This document shows positions 55,215 to 64,000 of a stretch of DNA of 64,000 nt, in pieces; position 1 is the stretch's first letter, and every line of letters starts with the position of its first letter. A model generated the notes under the pieces. It was not told the origin of the DNA and searched no databases. It saw nothing but the letters and a program-made list of their open reading frames with translations. Where the stretch lies: positions 558,001-622,000 of the forward strand of contig JAFFSR010000015.1 of the NCBI GenBank assembly GCA_017163975.1, in the 5' to 3' direction. The position numbers and the translations under genes are program-made. The stretch is from Anastatus disparis (lineage: Eukaryota; Arthropoda; Insecta; Hymenoptera; Eupelmidae).

Positions 55215-56178
55215 TACTTGCTCTGCAACTGGTAACTGGTCAGAATATTTACCAATTACTTGCTCTGTAACTGGGAACTGGTCAGAGCATTTACCATTTA
55301 CTTGCTCTGTTAATGGTAAATGGTCAGACCATTTACCAGTCACTTTCTCTGTAAATGGTAAATGGTGTGAGTATTTTTAATTACTTGACCATTTCAAATG
55401 AAAAAACCATTTCCTTATTTACAACTCTGGTAACTGGTAAATGGTCGAATCAATTTGCAGTAAGCGAGTGGATAAATGATCAATGATTCAACCAGTTTGC
55501 AGTTACGACGTCGGTAAATGGTAAATGGTCGAATCAATTTGCAGTAAGCGGGTAGGTAAATGATCAATGATTCAACCAGTTTGCAGTTACGACGTCGGTA
55601 AATGGTAAATGGTCGGAGCAGTTACAGAGCAACTTGTAAATGGTTGGACTATTTACAGTTACTGGGTGAGTAAATGGTAAATGGTTGGACTAGTTGATAG
55701 TTACTAGGTGAGTAACTGGAAATGGTCAAACCATTTACCAGTTACTGAGTGAGTAAATGGTGAATAGTCGGACCATTTACCAGTTACTGGGTAAGTAAAT
55801 GGTAAATGGTCCGACCATTTATAGTTACTCACTCTGTAACTGGTAACTGATCCGACAATTCAGTAGTTACTCACCCAGTAACTAATAAATGGTCCGACCA
55901 TTTCCAGTTACTCACCTAATAACTACGAACTGGTCCAACCATGTATCATTTACTCACCCAGTTACTGGTAAATAGTCTGACCATTTATTATTAACTTACC
56001 CAGTAACTGTTAAATGGTCCGACCATTTATCATTTACTCACCCAGTAACTGGTAAATGGTTTGACTATTTCCAGTTCCATACCTAGTAACTATCAACTGG
56101 TCTGACCATCTACCATTTACTTACCCAGTAACTGGTAATTAGTCCGACCATTTACCATTTGCTTACAAAGTAACTGGA
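55215..56178. repeat. Minisatellite of palindromic ACTGGTAAATGGTC units (right arm)
   Basis: About twenty units of the same 40-45 bp type as 20345-20850, longer than the left array. A sub-block at 55430-55620 shows a tandem duplication with GACGTCGGTAAATGGTAAAT and AAGCG(A/G)GT(G/A)G words. Confidence 0.9.
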
Positions 56179-57870
56179 AACATTCACAACCCTGTGCATG
56201 TTATAATTAAAATATAGATTATTAAATTCTTTATATACCATATATTTAAAAATTCAATACTAATATATAAAACTGTAAAAACATATATAAAAATTAATTA
56301 TGTTTACTTTAATGGAGTTTACAGAAAAGAAAATAATTTCCATTTCACATTGCCATATTCGATTTGATTTCATTTAATCAGTTTTGTCAAGATTAAAGTA
56401 TCTACTGATGTTATTATTAAGTTTAGTTTTAGAAAATGATTGATTCTAATTCTTGTTATATGTTTCAAATGTATTTAATTATTTTTGTATCAGTAATAAA
56501 CATTATAATTTTATGGAAATTGGTTATCGTAATTTGAGTATTCTGAAAATTTGTCATTGAATCTAATGATGTGACAGCAATAACTATATGTAATTATGTA
56601 TAAAAACTTAGAATTAATTACAACAAATAATTACAATCAACATATAATAGAGATTGATATATATCAATATTCAATTTACTTTCTCTTATAGTCACCCTGG
56701 TGAAAAAAATCAGGTGATTTATCACCTGATTATTTTTTTCAGGGCAGTGATATATAACTGAACTCATGTTTCTTTGTATCTCAGTACGTCGAAAATCAGT
56801 ATAAGGCAATTTGTGAATCAATATCCTAGGGGGTAAAATCAGTTGAACTTAAAATGAATAATAATTAACAATATTCTTATAAATTTAAGCAAAAAGTTCT
56901 AACATATCAGTAGAAGTGCATTTTTAGTTTTGCATCTAGTAACTAATGCATCTAAGAAAAAAGTATTGGCATATAAATTTTGTATTCAGTGTATAAGAAA
57001 TCGAATTTAAATATTGGTAAGTTATAAATTTAAGTTACTTTTATTGTAAAAATGTAATAATAAATGTGATGAATTATCAGTACGAAGTGGATCGTGTCTC
57101 ATTATCTCTTGGACTGTTAACATTATTCAATATGTAAAATTATTTCTTGACTAAAAATTAAACCAATTATTCTTTAATGTGTTATTGTATTTTGAGATAT
57201 ATTATGTTTAAATTATCAAAAAAATAGAGCAAAAATAATTTTCCAAATCTTTTCAGTCAAATAAACAAAGGATATTGTAGTTACCAATCATAATTTTTAA
57301 GAAATTCAATGATATTCAATTTTTTTCTAATAAAAAAATCCATTCTGAATCTCATTAGAAAAAAATGTTACATATAGTTACCTGTCACCATGTGTTATTG
57401 GAAATACTAACAGTATTATATAACCTTGAACTATGAAATGAACAAAATTTTTTTTCAATCGAGTAAAGTATATTTTTCATGTGCTACGGTGGCACATAAT
57501 TTGTTTAAAAAAATCTTAAGGTTTGGTTTACTCTAAATCTGTCGGAAGATTTTTTTTAATATATTTTAAATTTTTGTGAAGTATACAACTATTTCTATGA
57601 ATGCTTGCGAAGGGACATCTGCCACCGATGAGTACAAGTTAACATTAAAATGAGTAGCTAAAAATCACATTTTTTATTATTTTTAATTACATTTAAATTT
57701 TTTAAAAGGGATCGTCGTTTCGGAACACTCTGAAATTAATAGACCATATTTATACATATATTACCTACTATGATGATTTTCTTGGACATGGGATTATGTT
57801 TGAAAACCTTGAAAAGTGGTATTTCAATGCTTTAAATGACTTTAGATTAGCGAATAGCTAAATTATCACT

Positions 57871-58800
57871 TTTAACTAAATTTTTTCTCAAAATTTAGAA
57901 TATTTAAAAAAAAATTCTTTAGTAATAAATTCTTAAAACGCAATCTAACTAAATAATTTAAGCTTTAAATTAGTGAAAAATGTCCAAAATATGGTTTTTG
58001 CTCAACTTTGAAGCTTTGTAGCTCTAAAAATATGTATTATAGAAATCTAAAAAAATTTTTAGTGGTTCATAATATGGAAAAAAAAATTTGTTTGTCCTCA
58101 GGCCGCAAAATTAATTTTTGTATCCTGTGTATGAAGCACAAAATAGTGTATTCTTGTCCTAGGCCTCAAAAAAATGTATATATTTAATGTATTATTTCAA
58201 TAAAAGCTCGCATAAAAACGTTCTCGACGTCGCTGATTCTTAGAATTGAACTCAATAAACTGCTCGCTTTCCTTAATATTGTTATTTTCTTCTTACGTAT
58301 ACTATACAGGATATGCGTTTACGAATAACGTAGACTCAATATATGTATATTATGAAATAAAAGGAGAGAGCGAGAGAAAAACATAGTTTCAAGTTTCGAA
58401 TGTTAAACCTATTTTTTTTTTAATAATATTTTTTAATTGTAATTTTTATAGTTTAGCTTTTTTACATATTCTGTTGTATTTTTGTTTAATTTTAATGTTA
58501 TATTTTAACAATTATTAGTAATTTTTATAATCGAATTTTTTTCATTCTATTTTTTTAAAACTTTTTTTCTTTTTTTAAATAATATTTTTTAATTATAATT
58601 TTTATAGTTTAGCTTTATTTTATATTTTATTGTATTTTTGTTTAATTTTAATGTTATATTTTAACAATTATTATTAGTGGTTTTTAAAATCGAATTTTTT
58701 TCATATTATTTTTTTATTGTAGCTTAAGAATTCTTAGTTATTTATTGTTTATAATTAATTTTTTTAATCAAATTCTTTTATATTCTAAGAATTATCAATT
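57871..58800. repeat. AT-rich DNA with a 157-bp direct repeat
   Basis: Between about 58408 and 58720 a segment of 157 bp is present twice (AATAATATTTTTTAATT at 58422 and 58579). The rest is AT-rich, with no gene seen. Confidence 0.7.
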
Positions 58801-58810
58801 ATTCTTTGAT

Positions 58811-58969
58811 AGGCAGGGGGGCTTCGCCCCAGCTTCTGCTTAAGGGCCTTCGGGCAAAAAAATAGTATCTACAGTCATGGCCACAAACGTATCATTCTTG
58901 CTCGTGCAACTGGAGCGACCTCGCTACGCTCGGCCCCTCAGCATGCACTCGCCAAGAATGATACGTTTT
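58811..58969. repeat. GC-rich hairpins and a 15-bp inverted repeat
   Basis: GGGGGGCTTCGCCCC and GGGCCTTCGGGC form tight hairpins. AACGTATCATTCTTG at 58887 is the inverted complement of CAAGAATGATACGTT ending at 58969, with a GC-richer core between. It stands out from the AT-rich background; its identity is unknown. Confidence 0.6.
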
Positions 58970-59049
58970 GCGGCCTTGACGCATAACACACTATTATCAA
59001 TTTTTAGCAAAAAAAATTTTTCGTTTTTCGATTTGACAGAGAATGGGCA

Positions 59050-59054
<5 letters not shown>

Positions 59055-59125
<71 letters not shown>

Positions 59126-59148
59126 TTGTGTGTGTGTGTGTGCGTGTG
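59055..59148. repeat. (TG)n microsatellite
   Basis: About 45 TG units with one TATT interruption. Frames through it (C-V-C-V) are not genes. It forms the left edge of the following foldback. Confidence 0.97.
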
Positions 59149-59149
59149 G

Positions 59150-60355
59150 GTCAATCCCCGTCAAACGGATAATGGCTCTGTCCAAAATTGTAGATCACCA
59201 AAAAAATCATGTATGGGCTCAAAATTTTCGTCTTACACTCTACTTTCTTTTGCAATGTGGCGATTTCAAAAATTCAAAATAGCGGCTCCAATATGGTGGC
59301 TCAAATCTAGAGATTTCATAAAAAATTTTCGAAAATTGATTTTAATTAATTTAAATTTGATTATACGTATTTTTTATATCAGAAATCAATTCAGCGTTTA
59401 ATTTTATATAGGAATATAGTATTGCACTCGAGGTAAAATAAATTCACAATGTCTTTGGAAGGTCATATCGGAAAATAATAGTTATTTCTCGAATCGCTCA
59501 TTGATCAATGTTAATTAGTGAGAAAATGAAGATACTGATAGGTAACTCGAGTCACTGAATCCAAATCTGATATCCGCTTAACCCTACCAGTCTCCATCAA
59601 GGTCATTTGAAGGTCAAATCGCGAATATCTTTTATTATTTGATAATATTAAGACACCTTTAAGTTTTACATGATGCTGGATCCGAATTCGAGGCCCGTTG
59701 GAGTGTCAAACGACGTAATTACAGAAAAATTCGTTTCAAACTGTGGTTTCTTGGAAAACCAAAATTTTCTGTTAGTCAATATTTAATTAATTTTTACGTA
59801 ATTACGTCGTTTGAAACTCCAACAGACCCCGGATTCGGATTCAGCGACACGTAAAACTTGGTGTCCTAATTTTATCAAATTGTAAAAAGTATTCGCGATT
59901 TGACCTTCAAATAACCTTGATGGAGATCTTGTATACCCTATAGGGTTAAGCGGACATCAGACTTGGATTCAGTGACTCGAGTTATCTATCAGTATCTTCA
60001 TTTTCTCACTAATCAACATTGATCAATGAGCAATTCGAGAAATAACTATTATTTCCCGATATTATCTTCCAAAGACATTGTGAATTTTTTTTACCTCGAG
60101 TGCAATACTATATTCCTATGTAAAATTGAACGCTGAATTGATTTCTGATATAATAAAATACGTATAATCACATTTAAATTAATTAAAATTAATTTTCGAA
60201 AATTTTTTATGAAATCTCTAGGTTTGAGCCACCATTTTGAATTTTCGAAATCGCCACATTGCAAAAGAAAGTAGAGTGTATGGCGAAAATTTTGAGCCTA
60301 AACACGATTTTTTCGGTGATCTACAATTTTGGACAGAGCCATTATCCGTTTGATT

Positions 60356-60362
<7 letters not shown>
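59150..60362. mobile_element. 1.2-kb foldback with about 580-bp arms
   Basis: The arms begin GTCAAACGGATAATGGCTCT (59160) and end with its complement at 60355. They mirror each other through a centre at about 59760, near the word AATTACGTCGTTTGA and its partner. Identity is high, about 90% by eye. It is non-coding and bounded by (TG)n and (TA)n tracts. Confidence 0.9.

Positions 60363-60424
<62 letters not shown>
60358..60424. repeat. (TA)n microsatellite
   Basis: About 33 AT dinucleotides at the junction between the foldback and the mariner-type element. Confidence 0.97.
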
Positions 60425-60428
<4 letters not shown>

Positions 60429-62460
60429 GGTGTTCCAAAAAATTAATCCCCCTGAATGACTTTTCAGGATCGCATTTTCCGAGAAAATGTTCTAGACAAA
60501 AGTTGTTTGGTTTAATTCAACGAATCAACAAATGATCTTGGCTATGATCCTAAAGTTATTTTTTAAGGTTATTTCGAGGTCAAATTCTTTTTTTTTAAAT
60601 GGAAACTTCTAATTTTAACCCCGAAAATAAAGAAATTGGAAAATTTTTCGTCTAGATACGTATTTGACCGTGAGTCAAAATTATCCCCTAGGAGTCACAT
60701 GAAGGTCATTTGATGTTTAGATGGAATAATCAAAGCAGATTGTGTTATAAGATAAATTGCAGAACGTGATCGTACAGTTTGGTTTGATATGGTCCAAGAA
60801 ATTAACAGGTGACCTTGGTTTTGACCCCGAAGTTATTTTTTCAGTTTATTTTAAGGTCAATTTCTTATATTTAAATGGAAACCCCTAATTTTGACCCCGG
60901 AAATGAAGAGATCAGGAAATTTTACGTCGAGATACGTATTTGACCGTGGGTCAAAATTACCCCTAAGAGGTCACATGAAGGTCATTTAAAGTTTAAAGAA
61001 TGAACTGCGAGGAGATGACATTATGAAATACACAAATACAGATACCCACACACAGACAAACAGATACAAAGTCAAACAGACACAGACACACAGACACAAT
61101 ATTCATTTTTTGTTATCAAATTATAGTATTTTAAATGATAACAGCTTTGTTTGTTCTTGATGTTACTTTATTGCATTAAACACCTACATTATTATTTGAT
61201 TAAAGTAATTTTGGTGAAACTTATGAACTTCTTGATTTATCTGCTATAAATTTTTTTTTATTTCACACAATTTTCAAACACTGTTCAAAGTTAATCTAAT
61301 TGAATTTTTTTACTTATTCATAAAACAGACTTTTTGCTTCGAATTTCCGCCTTGAAAAAAATGAACAGTCTAACTGAACGTGATCGCATTACTATTCTTA
61401 TGATGAGGGGGTGGGGAGACAGATATCGATCGCATAACGAGGTAGCAACTTTGTTCAATAATACTTTTAGGGTTAATGTTAGAGGTATTTTAAGGGCAAC
61501 TGTAAGAAAAACTATAACACGCTTTGAAACAACTGGTACTGTTAAAGGTCGACCTAAATCTGGAAGACCTGCAACTGCAGCAAATGAAGAAGTCTCGTTG
61601 AACGTGGCACTGTCTGTTGTTGAAAACCAGCATACATCTATCCGTCGTCTGGCTGCTAAACATGAAATTGGAATAGGTTCTGTACACCGCATATTAAAAA
61701 GGAAAATCTTTCATCCATATAAGATTCATTTAGTTCAAGAATTGAATGAAGACGATCCTGATGGTAGACTAGAATTCTGTGAGTTAATGATGAATAGAAT
61801 AAATGCTGCACCTAACTTTTTGAATAATATTGTATTTTCAGATGAAGCTACGTTTCAACTGAATGGAAATGTAAATCGACATGACTGTAGGTTTTGGTCA
61901 GATCATAATCCTTATTGGATGTTGGAAGTGAACACGCAATACCCTAAAAAATTAAATGTTTGGGCAGGTATGATTGATAATACTTTAATTGGTCCTTTTT
62001 TTATTGAAGGGAATTCGAATGCCGAAATTTATGAAGAAATGTTAAGAAACCAAATAATACCAGCCATACAGGCAATTGCTAGTGAAAATATGAGTAATAT
62101 TTATTTCCAGCAAGATAGTGTTGCACTACATTATACGCGAAACGTACGCAGATACTTAGATCAAGTCTTTGATGGACGATGGATAGGAAGAAGAGGTGCC
62201 ATTGAATGGTCTGCATGATCGCCTGATCTGTCTCTACTCAACTTCTTTTTGTGGGACTACTTAAAAGGTAGAGTTTATGTGCCACAGCCTGCAAATTTAA
62301 ATGAACTGCTGCATCGTATTGTTGAAGAGGCTGCTTTAATTGACCAAGATGTTATTCAAAATACAGTTCAATCATTTTACCATCGTCTAGGTTACTGTCA
62401 AGTTGAAAACCGAAGACAGTTTGAATATAAACTACAAAAAAAAGAATAAATACAAAAAAA
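60425..62460 (+). mobile_element. Tc1/mariner-superfamily transposon, inactive
   Basis: Begins with ACAGGGTGTTCCAAAAAATT just after a (TA)n run, a typical start for this group with TA insertion. About 900 bp of leader contains diverged repeats of TTTTGACC(C)CCGAA(A/G)-like words (60600-60960). The transposase frame follows. I do not find the matching right end after 62449, so the element may be truncated. Confidence 0.8.
61361..62449 (+). pseudogene. Tc1/mariner transposase with one premature stop
   Basis: The frame from the Met at 61361 has an N-terminal helix-turn-helix region, then the linker G-R-P-K-S-G-R-P and a second HTH (S-I-R-R-L-A-A-K). The catalytic domain has F-S-D-E-A-T-F (first Asp) and F-Q-Q-D-S (second Asp). 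A TGA at 62216-62218 breaks the frame just before S-P-D-L-S, which holds the third Asp. The rest continues in frame through F-F-L-W-D-Y-L-K to TAA at 62449. The protein would cut and paste the element at TA sites. An upstream in-frame ATG at 61334 is an alternative start. Confidence 0.9.
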
Positions 62461-62754
62461 CTGATTATTTATTTAAATCTATAACACTCTGCTTATCATC
62501 ATCAAAAAAATTAAATACAAAAGTTATAAATATAATAAGAATGATATACAATAAAAGCAAATCTTAAAAAATAAAATTACAGAAAATTACAGAAAAAAAA
62601 AAAAAATAACTAAACAAAATTGTTTAAAAACATAAAATAAAAAAAAAATATTTAAAAATGAAATTTAAAAAAATTTTAAATAAAAAAAAAGAAAAAAAAA
62701 GAAAATGGAGTCAAAAGCTGACACGTCCTCGCCGTGACTCTGGTTATACTTACA
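62461..62754. other. A-rich spacer
   Basis: Poly-A-rich DNA after the transposase, with no further feature except the lack of the expected mariner terminal repeat. Confidence 0.5.
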
Positions 62755-63486
62755 AGTAAACCTAGGGAAGTGAAAATTCTAAATCTTCTCATAACCTTTG
62801 AGAATGAATTTTTTTTTGGAGAATATCCATTCAGAAGTGACAAGTATAGACTAACTTTTTGATTAGACCTTAGAAAACTTTTTGTGTAGGCTCTATATTA
62901 CGATAAAATGGTTAAAAATGCAAAATTCGGTTATTAAATGGTCAAGTTCAGAGAATGCTTTAAAACTTACTAATTTTAAAAGTAACCGTCTCCGGATGAA
63001 TCATAATATTGCATATAAAAGTGTAGAAGTATAGCTTCAATTCGACACCTTATGAAGTATAAAGACGTTCTTGCGTCTAAAATAAAGTCTTCTTCAAAAT
63101 TTTAAAAATATATATACATACATAAATATATATAAATATATATATATATACTTTATTTTAGATGCAATAACGTTTTTGTACTTCATAAGGTGTCAAATTG
63201 AAGCTATACTTCTACACTTTCATATGCAATATTATAATTTATCCTGAGACAGTTACTTTTAAAATTAGAAAGTTTTAAAGCATTTTCTGAACTTGACCAT
63301 TTTATAACCGACTTTTGCATTTGTAACCATGTTATCGTGATGTAGTGCATACGGAAAAAGTTTCCTAAGGTCTAATCAAAAAGTTGGCCTATACTTGTTA
63401 CTTCTCAATGGATATTCTCCAAAAAAAATTCATTCACAAAGGTTGTGATAAGATTTAAAATTTCTACTTCCTTAGGTTTACTTGTT
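62755..63486. mobile_element. Foldback element with (TA)n centre, inserted in a Gypsy fragment
   Basis: The arms start TAAACCTAGGGAAGTGAAAA and end with the complement near 63480. The two are about 300 bp each with about 85-90% identity, mirrored around a (TA)n-rich core at 63105-63150. Directly to its right a Gypsy pol frame begins abruptly. Confidence 0.88.
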
Positions 63487-64000
63487 AGAATTATTAAGAG
63501 ACCATTTACCAGTCCTGCTGGAAGATTTAGCTTTTGGTACAGCAATGTGATGAGGTTCTGTCCTTAAATGCCAATGAATCTTAGCACGTTTACAGGGGAT
63601 GCATTCTCGAGACCAAGTGAGAGCATCTTTTCTTATTTCAGACCAGATGGATTTCTCTTTCAACAGTTTTGATGTGACTTGGCCGCTTGGATGGGCTGAA
63701 TCATGAACAACGTCAAAAGCTGTTCTCCTCAATGAAGGGGGAAGGTAAGGATGAACCGTTCAAGATGAAATGTCGCAGTGAATGCGAACGTTGTCTATTT
63801 TGAGAGGTAGAAGCTCAAGTGAGGAAGCAGAGCCAGATCAAAATGCGATTCCTTCTTGCTGTTGAGCTGTGTGTATTGTTGCGGCATCTAGTTTGGTAGG
63901 CATGTTGATTGAAAATACTGTGGATAAAACATCTGCTACGACGTTTTCGTCGCCTGTTATATGTACGAATGAGGTGCAGAATTGGCTTATGTGATCCAGT
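63487..64000 (-). pseudogene. Second Gypsy-like pol fragment (RNase H end and integrase start), runs off the window
   Basis: On the minus strand from the window edge: H-I-T-G-D-E-N-V-V-A-D-V-L-S, the end of RNase H, then stops. Next comes R-R-T-A-F-D-V-V-H-D-S-A-H-P-S-G and a C-x2-C zinc pair (C-I-P-C), the start of integrase. Then A-K-I-H-W-H and E-P-H-H-I. It is a CsRn1-like Gypsy different from the one at 50-54 kb. It ends at the foldback, and nothing to the left continues it. Confidence 0.8.

Larger units (their letters stand above)
48620..57870 (-). repeat. Right arm of the giant inverted repeat
   Basis: Segments 48620-49970 and 54333-57870 are the inverted complement of the left arm. 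The only large insertion is the Gypsy element between them. The outer end reads AAATGACTTTAGATTAGCGA, partner of the left end. The arm includes the SINE-like repeat, palindrome array and ACTGGTAAATGG minisatellite in mirror order. Confidence 0.85.

Noticed and set aside
20345..56178. ACTGGTAAATGGTC arrays as a CRISPR-like repeat-spacer structure
   Set aside because: There are no unique spacers of constant length, the units drift, and the context is an animal genome.
15185..57870. Giant inverted repeat as a sequencing or assembly artefact
   Set aside because: The arms differ by about 10-15% and carry independent insertions with target duplications, which an artefactual palindrome would not.
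58877..59401. 174-codon plus-strand frame with C-V-C-V repeats and the matching T-H-T-H frame
   Set aside because: They arise from the (TG)n microsatellite and foldback arm; there is no domain.

Overview
This is an AT-rich, transposon-dominated stretch of an animal nuclear genome, most likely an insect. I see arthropod-style Polinton genes, a Gypsy retrotransposon of the CsRn1 type, a Tc1/mariner element, MITEs and long microsatellites. A parasitoid hymenopteran is my guess, at low confidence. I find no convincing single-copy host gene.

Layout. 1-690 is unannotated. 676-5692 is a minisatellite built on a CCCATAAA/CCATAAA unit, containing a tandem higher-order duplication of period 1231 bp. 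5.7-8.3 kb is AT-rich, with a 26-bp repeat at 7.44-7.82 kb. 8286-8841 is a foldback element. 8.85-14.35 kb (minus strand) is a decayed, truncated Polinton: polymerase pieces split by a MITE, with a broken spliced gene upstream. 14.4-15.17 kb is a tRNA-headed SINE-like sequence containing a TTAA-flanked MITE.

From about 15.19 to 57.87 kb the sequence forms one very large interrupted inverted repeat. After removing later insertions each arm is about 5 kb. The left arm (15.19-27.60) carries a 2.67-kb long-TIR transposon, several MITEs and an LTR-like insertion. The right arm (48.62-57.87) carries one complete CsRn1-type Gypsy element (49971-54328). Each arm preserves the empty site for the other arm's insertions. 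Inside the arms lie a second foldback (27.6-29.4), AT-rich DNA and a near-complete Polinton/Maverick (about 31.62-48.59 kb).

The Polinton encodes protein-primed family B DNA polymerase, packaging ATPase, a small hydrophobic virion-type protein, an unknown conserved protein, a parvovirus-type PLA2, integrase with chromodomain, penton-like and major capsid proteins, a basic core-like protein, an adenain-type cysteine protease and several unknowns. It has the gene set of a virus-like self-synthesising transposon, but it is dead or dying. Polymerase carries three in-frame stops and a deletion through catalytic motif C. Integrase has a stop before its chromodomain, the major capsid gene has an internal deletion with frame change, and three other genes are broken. 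ATPase, PLA2, penton, core-like and protease frames remain open.

57.9-64 kb holds AT-rich direct repeats, a 1.2-kb foldback between (TG)n and (TA)n tracts, a Tc1/mariner element whose transposase has one premature stop, another foldback, and the edge of a second Gypsy-like element leaving the window. All calls are from reading the sequence; no database search was run.
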